Shown here piece after piece: positions 36,086 through 44,754 of a stretch of DNA of 64,000 nt. The DNA is from Microbacterium sp. BH-3-3-3 (GTDB taxonomy: Bacteria > Actinomycetota > Actinomycetes > Actinomycetales > Microbacteriaceae). The translations under genes and the position numbers were made by a program. The stretch lies in NCBI RefSeq assembly GCF_001792815.1, contig NZ_CP017674.1, positions 1,240,001 to 1,304,000 on the forward strand, given 5' to 3'. Within the stretch, counting starts at the first letter, position 1. Each line of letters opens with the position of its first letter. The notes beneath the pieces were generated by a model. It ran no database searches. It was not told the DNA's origin and saw only the letters and a program-made list of their open reading frames with translations.

Positions 36086-37624
36086 GTGACGTTCGACCTC
36101 AGGGAAAGCGCGACACCGTCGTTCGACGCGGAGTTCCCCGTCACCCCTCGTGCTGAGCGGATCTCCCAGCCCGCCTCCAGCCGACACGTTCCGTGGCGCC
36201 GTCGCTATCGACGCAATCTCGCCCTCACCGACCTGTTCTCCCTGACGTGGGTCGTGTACGGAACCCAGCTGTTGTGGTTCGGTCTCGGCAACGCTCAGGT
36301 CGCCGCGGGGCGCGACTCCCGCATCTCCGACCTGTCGTACTGGGTGTTCTCGGCCCTCCTCATCCTCACGTGGATGTGGGCCCTGGCCTTCGTCGACTCC
36401 CGCAGCGACCGGGTCATCGGAACCGGCTCGCAAGAGTACGTGCGCATCGCCGACGCCAGCTTCCGACTCTTCGGCACCGTCGCGATCATCGCCTTCCTCA
36501 CCCAGATCGACGTCGCCCGCGGGTACCTCTTGATCAGCCTCCCCCTCGGCATCCTGGTGCTCATCTTCACCCGCTGGATGTGGCGTCGTTGGCTCATCGT
36601 CCAGCGCTCGACCGGCAAGTACTCGGCAAACGTGCTCCTCGTCGGTTCGCTCGCGTCGGTGACGCAGCTCGCTCGCGAATTCGCCCGCACGCCGAGCGCC
36701 GGCTACCGCGTGGTCGGCGCCTGCGTGCCGAACGGCAAGATCGCCGACGTGATCCCCGGAACCGACATCCCCGTGATGGGACACGTCGGAGATGTGACGA
36801 GCGCCCTCGATGCCACCGGCGCCGACACTGTCGCGATCACGAGCGCCGACGATCTGCCGGCCGACAAGGTCAAGCAGATCTCCTGGAGTCTCGAAGCGGG
36901 CAAGCAGCACCTCGTGCTCGCCCCCAGCATCATCGACATCGCCGGTCCCCGCCTGCACACGCGGCCGGTGGCGGGGCTGCCGCTCATCCACGTGGAGACG
37001 CCCAAGTTCTCGCGCGGCCAGAGCTTCCTCAAGCGCAGCGTCGACCTCGTGTCCGCCTCCATCGGCGTCGTCCTGCTCAGCCCTCTCCTGCTCTTCCTCA
37101 TGATCACCGTGCGCCTCACCAGCGACGGGCCCGTCTTCTTCCGGCAGACGCGCGTCGGATTCCGTGGCCGCGAGTTCACGATGATCAAGTTCCGCAGCAT
37201 GGTCGTCAATGCCGAAGAGCTCCTGCAGGAGCTCGCCGCGCAGCAGCGCGATGCGGGCAACGAGGTGCTGTTCAAGATGAAGAACGATCCGCGCGTGACG
37301 CGCATCGGCCGCATCATGCGCAAGTTCAGCCTCGACGAGCTCCCCCAGCTGTTCAACGTCATCGGCGGCTCGATGTCGCTCGTCGGCCCGCGTCCGCCTC
37401 TGCCGTCCGAGGTCGCGTTGTACGCCGACCACGTGCACCGTCGCTTCCTCGCCAAGCCCGGCATCACGGGTCTCTGGCAGGTCAGCGGCCGCTCGTCACT
37501 GTCCTGGGAGGAGTCGGTACGCCTCGACCTCTCCTACGTCGAGAACTGGACCCTTCTCGGCGACTTCGTCATTCTCGGCAGAACCGCCCGCGCCGCCCTG
37601 GCGCCGGGCGAGACGGCCGCGTGA
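36086..37624 (+). CDS. Exopolysaccharide polyprenyl glycosylphosphotransferase 1
   Basis: A 512-residue membrane enzyme that puts the first sugar phosphate on undecaprenyl phosphate. Four or five N-terminal helices, a nucleotide-binding-like middle domain (NVLLVGSLASVTQLAREF) and the C-terminal bacterial sugar-transferase domain: FFRQTRVGFRGREFTMIKF, DPRVTRIGRIMRKFSLDELP, GSMSLVGPRPP, KPGITGLWQVSGRS. GTG 36086 has GGAGGAG nine bases ahead. It is a paralogue of the gene at 45.8 kb. Ugd follows 77 bases downstream, suggesting a uronic acid-containing polymer. Confidence 0.93.
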   Translation: MTFDLRESATPSFDAEFPVTPRAERISQPASSRHVPWRRRYRRNLALTDLFSLTWVVYGTQLLWFGLGNAQVAAGRDSRISDLSYWVFSALLILTWMWALAFVDSRSDRVIGTGSQEYVRIADASFRLFGTVAIIAFLTQIDVARGYLLISLPLGILVLIFTRWMWRRWLIVQRSTGKYSANVLLVGSLASVTQLAREFARTPSAGYRVVGACVPNGKIADVIPGTDIPVMGHVGDVTSALDATGADTVAITSADDLPADKVKQISWSLEAGKQHLVLAPSIIDIAGPRLHTRPVAGLPLIHVETPKFSRGQSFLKRSVDLVSASIGVVLLSPLLLFLMITVRLTSDGPVFFRQTRVGFRGREFTMIKFRSMVVNAEELLQELAAQQRDAGNEVLFKMKNDPRVTRIGRIMRKFSLDELPQLFNVIGGSMSLVGPRPPLPSEVALYADHVHRRFLAKPGITGLWQVSGRSSLSWEESVRLDLSYVENWTLLGDFVILGRTARAALAPGETAA

Positions 37625-37701
37625 AATCCCCGCGCTCCCTCGCGGGTCCGCGACCTGGTGTCACCGGGTCGCGTCGTCAGGAATCTGGAAGGCTCTGAAT
37701 C

Positions 37702-39027
37702 GTGCGCTTGTCTGTAGTGGGTTGCGGGTACCTGGGAGCCGTTCACGCGGCCGCGATGGCCTCCATCGGTCACGACGTCGTCGGTATCGATGTCGACGAA
37801 CGGAAGATCGCCACCCTGTCCAAGGGGGAGGCCCCCTTCTTCGAGCCCGGCTTGCAGGAGATCCTGACCGAGGGCATCGAGTCGGGCCGCCTGACCTTCA
37901 CCACCGACATGTCCGCCGCCCAGGGTGCCAAGGTGCACTTCGTCGGCGTCGGAACGCCGCAGCAGGCGGGAAGCCACGCCGCCGACCTCACCTACGTGAA
38001 CGCCGCGATCGAGGGCCTTCTGCCGTTCCTCAGCGAGGGCGACATCGTCGCCGGCAAGTCGACCGTGCCGGTCGGCACCGCCGCGCGGCTCGCGCCGAGC
38101 GTGGCCGAGCGCGGCGCGACCCTGGTGTGGAACCCCGAGTTCCTCCGCGAGGGCTGGGCCGTCCAGGACACGATCGACCCCGATCGCCTCGTCGCCGGTG
38201 TGCCCACCGAGAACGGCGCCCCCTCGGCCGAAGGAGAGCGCACTGCTCAGGTGCTCCGCGAGGTCTACCACCCCTCCATCGCCAAGGGCACGCCCTTCAT
38301 CGTCACCGACTACGCCACCGCGGAACTCGTGAAGGTGTCTGCCAACGCGTTCCTGGCGACCAAGATCAGCTTCATCAACGCGATCGCCGAGATCGCCGAG
38401 GTCACGGGTGCCGACGTCACGACGTTGGCGGATGCCATCGGCCACGACGCCCGTATCGGCCGGCGCTTCCTGGGTGCGGGCATCGGCTTCGGCGGCGGGT
38501 GCCTCCCGAAGGACATCCGCGCCTTCTCGGCTCGTGCCGAGGAGCTCGGGCGGGGCGAGTCCGTCGCCTTCCTGCGGGAGATCGACGCGATCAACCTCCG
38601 CCGACGCGACCGGGCCGTCGAGCTCACCACCGAGGCCCTGGGCGGCAGCGCCTTCGAGAAGAAGATCGCCGTGCTCGGCGCGGCCTTCAAGCCCCACAGC
38701 GACGACATCCGCGACTCCCCCGCGCTCGACGTCGCCGTGCGTCTGCACGGTCTGGGCGCGAAGGTCACTCTCACCGACCCGGCCGCGATCGACAACGCCC
38801 GCCGCATCCACCCGCAGCTGACGTACGAGCGCGACCTCGACGAGACCCTGCGCGACGCCGACGCCGTCATCGTCGTCACCGAGTGGGACGAGTACCGTCG
38901 CGAGCTCTCCCCCGAGCACGCCGCTTCGCTCGCGCGGGGACGCGTCGTCGTCGACGGCCGCAACTGCCTCGACCCGGCCGCATGGCGAGCCGCCGGCTGG
39001 ACCTACTTCGGCATGGGTCGCCCCTGA
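37702..39027 (+). CDS. ugd: UDP-glucose/GDP-mannose dehydrogenase
   Basis: A 441-residue NAD-dependent dehydrogenase that makes UDP-glucuronate (or GDP-mannuronate). Rossmann start VVGCGYLGAVHAAAMA, VGTP strand motif, NPEFLREGWAVQDT, catalytic cysteine in GFGGGCLPKDIRA and a C-terminal VVTEWDEYR. GTG 37702. Transcribed with the sugar transferase, then terminated by a hairpin. Substrate nucleotide cannot be fixed from sequence; UDP-glucose is most common. Confidence 0.95.
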   Translation: MRLSVVGCGYLGAVHAAAMASIGHDVVGIDVDERKIATLSKGEAPFFEPGLQEILTEGIESGRLTFTTDMSAAQGAKVHFVGVGTPQQAGSHAADLTYVNAAIEGLLPFLSEGDIVAGKSTVPVGTAARLAPSVAERGATLVWNPEFLREGWAVQDTIDPDRLVAGVPTENGAPSAEGERTAQVLREVYHPSIAKGTPFIVTDYATAELVKVSANAFLATKISFINAIAEIAEVTGADVTTLADAIGHDARIGRRFLGAGIGFGGGCLPKDIRAFSARAEELGRGESVAFLREIDAINLRRRDRAVELTTEALGGSAFEKKIAVLGAAFKPHSDDIRDSPALDVAVRLHGLGAKVTLTDPAAIDNARRIHPQLTYERDLDETLRDADAVIVVTEWDEYRRELSPEHAASLARGRVVVDGRNCLDPAAWRAAGWTYFGMGRP

Positions 39028-39039
39028 TCCCTGCCCGAC

Positions 39040-39075
39040 GGAAGACGCCCCGGCCGCTCGGTCGGGGCGTCTTCC
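39040..39075 (+). terminator. Terminator of the sugar-transferase/ugd unit
   Basis: Perfect 13-bp stem GGAAGACGCCCCG with a 10-base loop, 12 bases after ugd. Confidence 0.85.
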
Positions 39076-39219
39076 GCATTCCGGCGAGCGCGCCGCGACG
39101 AAAGATCCGCGACCCGGGTTCGGCCGTGGGCGTGACGAATCGGCGTCCCGATACGTCTCCATCGTGAGCGGGTCGTCGTGGCCTCTCGCCACGAGCACAT
39201 CGAAGAGGAAGAGGATGCC

Positions 39220-39444
39220 ATGCGCAACAAGGTCATCGCGGTCGGCGCGATCGTGTTCATCGCCTACGTCATCGGCGCGCGGGCATCGCGTGTGCAGGTC
39301 AAGAACCGGGAGTCGGTCGGTCATCAGGTGGTGCGCCTGTGGAACGACCCCCGTGCACGCAAGCGTCGCCACAAGGCGGCCAAGAAGGCCGCCGCCGCCA
39401 CCGAGAAGCGCGCGAAGAAGACGATGCGCCGGCTGCGTAAGTGA
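39220..39444 (+). CDS. Small single-helix membrane protein with basic tail
   Basis: A 74-residue protein: one helix (KVIAVGAIVFIAYVIGARAS) and a cytoplasmic, strongly basic tail (ARKRRHKAAKKAAAATEKRA, then KTMRRLRK). GAAGAGGAAGAGG precedes the ATG. It resembles the YtxH-like/small stress membrane proteins common in Microbacterium but no family is certain. Its own terminator follows at 39449. Confidence 0.72.
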   Translation: MRNKVIAVGAIVFIAYVIGARASRVQVKNRESVGHQVVRLWNDPRARKRRHKAAKKAAAATEKRAKKTMRRLRK

Positions 39445-39448
39445 GTAT

Positions 39449-39485
39449 GACCCCGGGCCGCACCTCTTCGGTGCGGCCCGGGGTC
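39449..39485 (+). terminator. Terminator of the 39.2-kb gene
   Basis: Perfect 16-bp stem GACCCCGGGCCGCACC, loop TCTTC. Confidence 0.88.
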
Positions 39486-39601
39486 GTCTTCTGCGGACGT
39501 CGTACTCGCGTCGCCCCCGAGGGCGGATGCTCCCCTGTGGATGACGCCACCCTCCTCGCGCATGCGCATGCAAAGATGCTGCACAACCCGAAGGAGACCC
39601 C

Positions 39602-39781
39602 GTGCCTTTTGCGCCACGCCTCACCGCATACTCCGCCTCGTACGACGCCGGCGATGACCTCGACCTCCTCGGCGGGTTCGCACCGACCTGCCGGCGCTGT
39701 CTCGCCATGACCACGCCCGAGAGCGGGCGGCGCGGCGTCTGGTGGCGCTGCCCCGAGTGCGCTCTGCCGCAGATCGGCTGA
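39602..39781 (+). CDS. Small zinc-ribbon protein (59 residues)
   Basis: GTG to TGA encoding 59 residues. Two CxxC pairs, CRRC (30-33) and CPEC (50-53), flank GRRGVWWR, a typical zinc ribbon. AAGGAG lies 6-7 bases upstream of the GTG, a strong ribosome-binding site. Six bases after the -10-like region of the next gene the AarF gene starts leaderless, so the two are separate units. Likely a nucleic-acid or protein-binding ribbon; function unknown. Confidence 0.68.
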   Translation: MPFAPRLTAYSASYDAGDDLDLLGGFAPTCRRCLAMTTPESGRRGVWWRCPECALPQIG

Positions 39782-39789
39782 CGGCCGGA

Positions 39790-39795
39790 TACGCT
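39790..39795 (+). promoter_or_regulatory. -10 box TACGCT of leaderless ABC1-kinase gene
   Basis: TACGCT ends 6 bases before GTG 39802; it overlaps nothing else and there is no ribosome-binding site. Confidence 0.6.
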
Positions 39796-39801
39796 GACCC
39801 C

Positions 39802-41808
39802 GTGATCGCCAGCATCCTCATCTCGATCTCCGCCATCGTTTCGGCGGTCCTGGTCGGGTTCGTGGCGCGCCGCATTCTCGGGACCGCCGTCGGCTGGCCC
39901 CGCAGCATCGTGGTCGGGCTCCTCGTCTTCTTCCTCGGCGTCCCCTCCGCCGAATGGACGTTGCGCCAGACCGGTCTTCCCGAGGGAACGACCGTGATCC
40001 CCGCGCAGGACGTCTGGCTGTGGATCGGCCTGATCGCCCTGTCCCTGGCGTGGGTGTTCGCCCTCGGGGTGGCCACCCTCGTCGCCATCGAGGCGATCTT
40101 CCCGACCAGACCACTTCCCAACCCGGTCGACCTCGTGCGGGCGGCCCTGCGTCAGCGCAAACGCACTCGGCGCTACCTCGAGATCCTGACGATCGCCTCC
40201 CGCCACGGCGTCGGCTGGCTCTTCCACGGCGGCGGCTCCCGCGTCGAGGCCGAGCTCAGCACCTCGGAGGAACGCGCGAAGGCCATCGTCGCCACCATCA
40301 ACGATGCCGGAGTCAGCTTCGTCAAGCTGGGCCAGGTGCTCTCCACCCGCCGCGACCTCATCCCCGAGCCATATCTCAGCGCGCTCGCATCTCTGCAGAC
40401 GAGCGCCACCACTCTTCCCTGGGACACCGTCCGCGCCGTCATCGAAGACGATCTGGGCGCCTCCATCGACGAGGTCTACGCCGACGTCGACCCTGTTCCC
40501 CTCGCCGCGGCCTCGGTCGCGCAGGTACACCGCGCCCACCTCCTCGACGGCACCCCCGTCGTGGTGAAGGTCCAGCGCCCCGCGGCACGCGCGCAGGTGG
40601 AGGCGGATGCCGACATCATCGGCCGGCTCGCTCATCGCGCCGAGGCGCGCACGCGGGTGGGTCGGGATCTGCGCATCGAGTCCGTTGCCCGCGGATTCAC
40701 CGCCACCCTCGTCGAAGAGCTCGACTACCGCATCGAAGCGCGCAACACGCGCATGATCCACTCGACCCTCGATCTCATCGATCGCGCCGAGCCCGAGCGG
40801 CGCGGTGTGGTCACCGTGCCCGAGGTGTTCGCCGCCGCGTCCGGGCAGCGTGTCCTCACGATGGAGCTCGTCGACGGCATCGCGCTCAGCGATTCCGCGG
40901 ACCACCTCGCCGCCCTCGACGCCGCACAACGCGACCGGCTGGCCCAGGTGCTGATGTCCACCGTGATCGAGCAGATCCTCGTCTACGGCGTCTTCCACGC
41001 CGACCTGCACCCCGGCAACGTTCTTCTGAAAGAAGACGGCACTCTTGGGCTCATCGACTTCGGCGCGGTCGGGATCATCGAGCGCAGCCGCAGACAGCAC
41101 ATGACCGCTCTGCTCCTCGCCGCCCTCAGTGAGAACGACGTCGCCGCGACCGACGCGCTTCTGCTCATCGTGGACGCCCCGGCCGACGTCGACCTCGAGG
41201 CTTTCCGTCATGACGTCGGGATCGTGTTGACCACGGAGCATCTGCGCACCGGCGGCCAGGGATCGATCTTCACGCGCATGGTCGACGTCATCCGTCAGCA
41301 CCGCATCGCTCTCCCGGGCGAGCTGGCCTCCGCGTTCCGCAGCTTCGCCACCCTCGAGGGCTGCCTGCGCGTGATCGTCGACGACTTCGACATGGTCGGG
41401 CGCGCGCTCCCGCTCATGCCGACGCTGCTGCGGCGCACGGTGTCTCTCAAGCGCATGGCGACCGACCTCCAAGCGCAGAGCGTCATCACGATGGCGCGGT
41501 TGGAGAACATCCCGCGCCGCCTCGACGCTCTGCTGACCGGTGTGGAGAAGGGGTCGATCGGCATCACGCTGCGCAGTGACGACGGCGACGACGTCAGCGG
41601 CATCCTCGGGCGGGTCACGGCCGAGGTGGCCTCCACCCTCGTCTCGATCGCCGCCGTCGTGATCGCGGTGGTCCTGATCCTCGCGGGAGGCGGTCCGGTC
41701 CTCGGCGGCGACGTCACGCTCTTCGCCGTGCTCGGAGCCGTCGTCGGTCTCTTCGGATTCCTCGGCTTGCTCCGCATCGTGCGCAGGACGTTCGGTCGCA
41801 AGGACTGA
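39802..41808 (+). CDS. ABC1/AarF/UbiB-family atypical kinase
   Basis: A 668-residue membrane-associated atypical kinase. Three N-terminal helices (VIASILISIS, GLLVFFLGVP, WLWIGLIALSLAW), then the KxGQ motif FVKLGQVLSTRRDLIPEPYL, ATP lysine VVVKVQRPAAR, catalytic HADLHPGNVLL and DFG-like LIDFGAVG, and two C-terminal helices. Family members act in isoprenoid-quinone homeostasis or membrane lipid handling. In actinobacteria the substrate is unknown. Start GTG 39802 is leaderless; 20 codons upstream in frame are open but overlap the -10 box. Confidence 0.9.
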   Translation: MIASILISISAIVSAVLVGFVARRILGTAVGWPRSIVVGLLVFFLGVPSAEWTLRQTGLPEGTTVIPAQDVWLWIGLIALSLAWVFALGVATLVAIEAIFPTRPLPNPVDLVRAALRQRKRTRRYLEILTIASRHGVGWLFHGGGSRVEAELSTSEERAKAIVATINDAGVSFVKLGQVLSTRRDLIPEPYLSALASLQTSATTLPWDTVRAVIEDDLGASIDEVYADVDPVPLAAASVAQVHRAHLLDGTPVVVKVQRPAARAQVEADADIIGRLAHRAEARTRVGRDLRIESVARGFTATLVEELDYRIEARNTRMIHSTLDLIDRAEPERRGVVTVPEVFAAASGQRVLTMELVDGIALSDSADHLAALDAAQRDRLAQVLMSTVIEQILVYGVFHADLHPGNVLLKEDGTLGLIDFGAVGIIERSRRQHMTALLLAALSENDVAATDALLLIVDAPADVDLEAFRHDVGIVLTTEHLRTGGQGSIFTRMVDVIRQHRIALPGELASAFRSFATLEGCLRVIVDDFDMVGRALPLMPTLLRRTVSLKRMATDLQAQSVITMARLENIPRRLDALLTGVEKGSIGITLRSDDGDDVSGILGRVTAEVASTLVSIAAVVIAVVLILAGGGPVLGGDVTLFAVLGAVVGLFGFLGLLRIVRRTFGRKD

Positions 41809-41905
41809 CGACACGCCCGCACCGGTGCGACCCCGGGCCCGATCGACCGCTACTTTGAGCACAACCACCGTTCGGTGGCCGCTCGGACTCCGAAGGAGAA
41901 GTCCC

Positions 41906-42070
41906 ATGGTCGCTCTCGCCGTGATCCTCATCGCCGCAGCCGTCTGGGCGACGGTCTCGCTCGCCGCGGGAATCGGGCTCGGTCGCGTCATGGCGCGCGC
42001 CGACGCCGAAGAATCCAGAACGGTGCTGAGCCGCTCGTCGGACCCGCTCCTCGTCCCCGCGCGCCTCTGA
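41906..42070 (+). CDS. Small single-helix membrane protein (54 residues)
   Basis: ATG with GAAGGAGAA 5-6 bases ahead, a very good start. One helix (VALAVILIAAAVWATVSLAAG), then GRVMARADAEESRTVLSRSS. Below the usual reporting length, but the ribosome-binding site and codon use support it. Possibly cotranscribed with the kinase gene. No family recognised. Confidence 0.65.
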   Translation: MVALAVILIAAAVWATVSLAAGIGLGRVMARADAEESRTVLSRSSDPLLVPARL

Positions 42071-42114
42071 CCTCACCCGCTCCCGCGGAGCTCCACCGCG
42101 GTGGGCGCCCTTCG

Positions 42115-42120
42115 TACGGT
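42115..42120 (+). promoter_or_regulatory. -10 box TACGGT of leaderless VanZ gene
   Basis: TACGGT ends 5 bases before GTG 42126; no ribosome-binding site is present. Confidence 0.52.
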
Positions 42121-42125
42121 GAGAC

Positions 42126-42560
42126 GTGCTCTCCGTCCGTGTCGCGTCACTCGCTCGTCGCCGTGGAGCCGTCGCGGCGGCTCTGTACCTGGTGACCCTC
42201 GGAGTGATCGTGTTCTGGCCGGTGCACCTCGAGCGCCGCGTCGACTTCCTCTACGACTGCCTGTACGCCGTCGTGCCCGCTGCCGCCGCGGTCGACCTCG
42301 ACGTCATCGCGAACGTCGTCTTCCTCATCCCCTTCGGCGTCCTGCTCGCGCGTCTCCTTCCCGGCCACCCCTGGCTGCTCCTGGGCATCGCGTGGACCGT
42401 CCCGCTGCTGGTCGAGATCGCTCAGGGTGTCTTCCTCCCCGGCCGGACGAGCAGTGCGATCGACGTCGCCGCGAACACCCTCGGCGGAGTGATGGGCGCC
42501 ATCGGGGTGGGGATCCGACGCCGATACGTCACCCGGCGAGACACCCGCCGTATGTCCTGA
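42126..42560 (+). CDS. VanZ family protein
   Basis: A 144-residue membrane protein of the VanZ family, with NVVFLIPFGVLLARLLPGH, EIAQGVFLPGRTSSAIDVAA and a basic C-terminus RRRYVTRRDTRRM. The first helix LYLVTLGVIVFWPVHL precedes a conserved loop. VanZ proteins confer mild teicoplanin resistance; most are of unknown role in the envelope. The gene is on the opposite strand to a TatB-like frame that overlaps nearly all of it (42147-42560). Confidence 0.8.
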   Translation: MLSVRVASLARRRGAVAAALYLVTLGVIVFWPVHLERRVDFLYDCLYAVVPAAAAVDLDVIANVVFLIPFGVLLARLLPGHPWLLLGIAWTVPLLVEIAQGVFLPGRTSSAIDVAANTLGGVMGAIGVGIRRRYVTRRDTRRMS

Positions 42561-42845
42561 CTTCGCCCGGTCGCGGTCCGCTTCGAGCGCCTGCTGGGCC
42601 GCTGCGTCGGTGAGGTCTCGAATGATCCGCTTCGGGTGCAACAGGCGGGGGTCGTACTCGCGCCAGTCGGGGGCCAGCTCATTCAGGTCGTCCACGACCT
42701 GGGACTTCCCCTGTAGATAGAGCGCGTGCATGCGACCCACCGCGCGCGGCAGGGAGTGCCGCCATTCGCGCAACCGCTCCGGGCCGATGATCAACCCGAC
42801 GATGACGCCCACGAAGATCAGCTTGTCCATCCCCATGTCGAACAC
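42147..42845 (-). CDS. Twin-arginine translocase TatB-like protein with long acidic tail
   Basis: A 232-residue frame. The N-terminus MDKLIFVGVIVGLIIGPERL is the helix plus GPERL hinge of TatA/B proteins; an amphipathic helix and the EYDPRLLHPKRIIRDLTDA end of the known family follow to about residue 96. The remaining 135 residues are acidic, Asp/Glu/Gly-rich and lie antisense to VanZ, so the true end is uncertain. GTG 42845 has GGAGGAG 7 bases ahead and lies 1 base after the phosphatase stop. It could supply TatB to the TatA/TatC encoded divergently at 43.7 kb. Confidence 0.7.
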   Translation of the reverse strand: MFDMGMDKLIFVGVIVGLIIGPERLREWRHSLPRAVGRMHALYLQGKSQVVDDLNELAPDWREYDPRLLHPKRIIRDLTDAAAQQALEADRDRAKSGHTAGVSPGDVSASDPHPDGAHHSAEGVRGDVDRTARPAGEEDTLSDLDQQRDGPRDAQEQPGVAGKETREQDAEGDEEDDVRDDVEVDRGGSGHDGVQAVVEEVDAALEVHRPEHDHSEGHQVQSRRDGSTATSE

Positions 42846-42846
42846 T

Positions 42847-43521
42847 TCAGCTCCTCCAGCCCGCGGGCGGCGCGGCCGGGGGCTCCGCCAGCTGCATTCC
42901 CCTGTATTCCCGCCGCGTGGCGGGGATGAAGCCCTGCGCGGCGGCCTCCGCATCGATGCGGGGAAGCGAGGCGATCGACGCGAGGATGGTCGACACCGCC
43001 CGGGTGGCCTCCCGTTCGAACGCCAGCCATACATCAGCCGGTCGGCCGACCGGGTCGACGATGTCGTCGTCCAGCCCGCGTCGCTCGACGGAACGAGCCC
43101 GAGCGGCCGCCTGCACGAGCGCGGGCCAGTTCCCGGCCCCGCCCGCGGTCGTCACGGTCTCGACCGAGCGGGCGAACTCTCGCACCGTGAACACCGACGA
43201 GATGAGATCGGGGCGAAGGTCCAGCACCGCACGGCGGTGGGCGCGTTCCGCGCACAGCACGGTGTCGCCGGTCTGCAGCACCCCCTCGTCGAGTCGTCGA
43301 GTGCGATGCTCGTCCAGCGAGAGGCCGTAGGTACGCCCCATCTCGATCGCACCGTCGGCCGCCGCGTCCCCCGGGCGCGCCGCTGTACCGGCGCTCGAGA
43401 TGTCCAACACCGAGGCCGGGCCGGAGGCCAGACGCGTGCGCAGGAGCGCGGCGACGAAGGGGGATCGGATCATGTTGGCCGTGCAGACCACCAGCACGCG
43501 GTTGGTGATCATCGGTCGCAT
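42847..43521 (-). CDS. Low-molecular-weight protein-tyrosine-phosphatase-like protein
   Basis: A roughly 224-residue phosphatase. The P-loop is CTANMIRSPF (C-x5-R-S), and VDPVGRPADVWLAF supplies the general-acid aspartate. This is the Wzb/Ptp-type fold that dephosphorylates BY-kinases. Standard length is 150-180; a C-terminal tail (EYRGMQLAEPPAAP) is extra. The exact start is unclear: ATG 43521 and ATG 43512 are both in frame, and GGGAG lies 15 bases before the first. It probably works with the BY-kinase at 47.3 kb (inference). Confidence 0.83.
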   Translation of the reverse strand: MRPMITNRVLVVCTANMIRSPFVAALLRTRLASGPASVLDISSAGTAARPGDAAADGAIEMGRTYGLSLDEHRTRRLDEGVLQTGDTVLCAERAHRRAVLDLRPDLISSVFTVREFARSVETVTTAGGAGNWPALVQAAARARSVERRGLDDDIVDPVGRPADVWLAFEREATRAVSTILASIASLPRIDAEAAAQGFIPATRREYRGMQLAEPPAAPPAGWRS

Positions 43522-43735
43522 CGGCGCATCGCACGTCTCCCTCTGCGCGACACCTGCCACGCGGCGTCAGTCAACCGGAGCGCCAGACGGGGATGAACCG
43601 GAGCGGATGCACACCCCGCGAGCGCCGGGCTGGTGAAGTGCGGCAGCAGATCGGGCGATGTTGCCCCCGGGCCGCGGGCTGAGTCACGACCCCCGTCGAG
43701 CATGGAAGAACCGTCCGGCTATCGAAAGGTCCCCC

Positions 43736-43981
43736 ATGGGTATTTTTGGGAACGCATTCTCGGGGTGGCACCTCATCCTGATCCTCGCCGTCATCCTTCT
43801 TCTGTTCGGCGCAGCCAAGCTCCCGGGGCTCGCCAAGAGCGTCGGAGAGTCGGTCCGCATCCTGCGCAGCGAATCCGGCAGTGACAAGAAGGCCAAGGCC
43901 GAAGAAGGACCGGTCACCACCGGCGCGGCACAGGACGAACTCCCTCACCGTTCCGAGTCGGGCCCGTCATCGCCCGCATGA
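43736..43981 (+). CDS. tatA: Twin-arginine translocase subunit TatA
   Basis: An 81-residue TatA: short N-terminus MGIFGNAFSGWHL, one helix, hinge LFGAAKLPGLAKSVGESVRI and acidic tail. ATG 43736 after GAAAGG. TatA forms the pore-like assembly for folded proteins. Its TGA overlaps the tatC ATG (ATGA). Confidence 0.95.
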   Translation: MGIFGNAFSGWHLILILAVILLLFGAAKLPGLAKSVGESVRILRSESGSDKKAKAEEGPVTTGAAQDELPHRSESGPSSPA

Positions 43982-44754
43982 AGTCCCCGCGCTCGCGACG
44001 CACGAGTGGCAAGAAGGGGGCCATGCCCCTCCTCTCCCACTTCGCGGAACTCCGCCGGCGGATCGCCATCTCGGCCGCAGCCATCGCGCTCGCCGGAATC
44101 GCCGGCTTCGCGCTCTCGGACGTCGTCATCGAAGCGGCTGCGGCGCCGCTCACGCACATCCAGGGCCCGTCGCTGACCGGTTTGAACTTCACACGTCTGG
44201 GCGAGGCGTTCGATCTGCGCTTCAAGATCGCAATGACCCTCGGCATCGTTCTGTCCGCGCCCGTCTGGCTCTACCAGGTCTGGGCGTTCCTGGTCCCCGG
44301 CCTGACCTCGCGCGAACGGCGGATCGGCGTCGTCTTCGTCGGCACCGCAGTCCCCCTCTTTCTTTGTGGAGCCTGGTTCGGGTGGATCGTCGTCCCCCAG
44401 ATCGTGACCCTGCTCGCCGGCTTCGCCCCCGTCGGCTCCTCGACGATGCTCACCGCGAGCCAGTACTTCGACTTCCTCCTCAAACTGATCGTCGGGGTGG
44501 GGATCTCGTTCGTCTCCCCCCTCGGAATCATCGCGCTGAACGCGGTCGGGGTGCTCAGCGCGCGATCCATCATTCGGGGATGGCGTGTCGCCCTGGTCGT
44601 CATCATCATCTTCTCGGCGACGGTCACCCCGCCCTCCGACATGATGAGCATGGCCCTCATCGCCCTGCCGCTGTGCCTGCTGTACATCGGCGCCGCGGCG
44701 TGGGCGTGGGTGCACGACCGTCGAGCCGCGCGCCGCGCCCTCTCAGTCGGCTGA
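43978..44754 (+). CDS. tatC: Twin-arginine translocase subunit TatC
   Basis: A 258-residue receptor subunit with six helices. Signal-peptide-binding LSHFAELRRRIAIS, VWLYQVWAFLVPGLTSRERR and VTPPSDMMSMALIALPLCLL are TatC signatures. It overlaps tatA. A tat operon inside an exopolysaccharide region, rather than alone, may be an additional Tat system: the usual actinobacterial locus is near proteasome/pafBC genes, which are not in this window. Confidence 0.95.
   Translation: MKSPRSRRTSGKKGAMPLLSHFAELRRRIAISAAAIALAGIAGFALSDVVIEAAAAPLTHIQGPSLTGLNFTRLGEAFDLRFKIAMTLGIVLSAPVWLYQVWAFLVPGLTSRERRIGVVFVGTAVPLFLCGAWFGWIVVPQIVTLLAGFAPVGSSTMLTASQYFDFLLKLIVGVGISFVSPLGIIALNAVGVLSARSIIRGWRVALVVIIIFSATVTPPSDMMSMALIALPLCLLYIGAAAWAWVHDRRAARRALSVG

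Noticed and set aside
37534..41991. Very long open minus-strand frame opposite sugar transferase, ugd and ABC1 kinase
   Set aside because: It is an antisense artefact of high GC codon use; composition is Asp/Gly/Val/Arg-rich with no domain, and the plus-strand genes are unambiguous.
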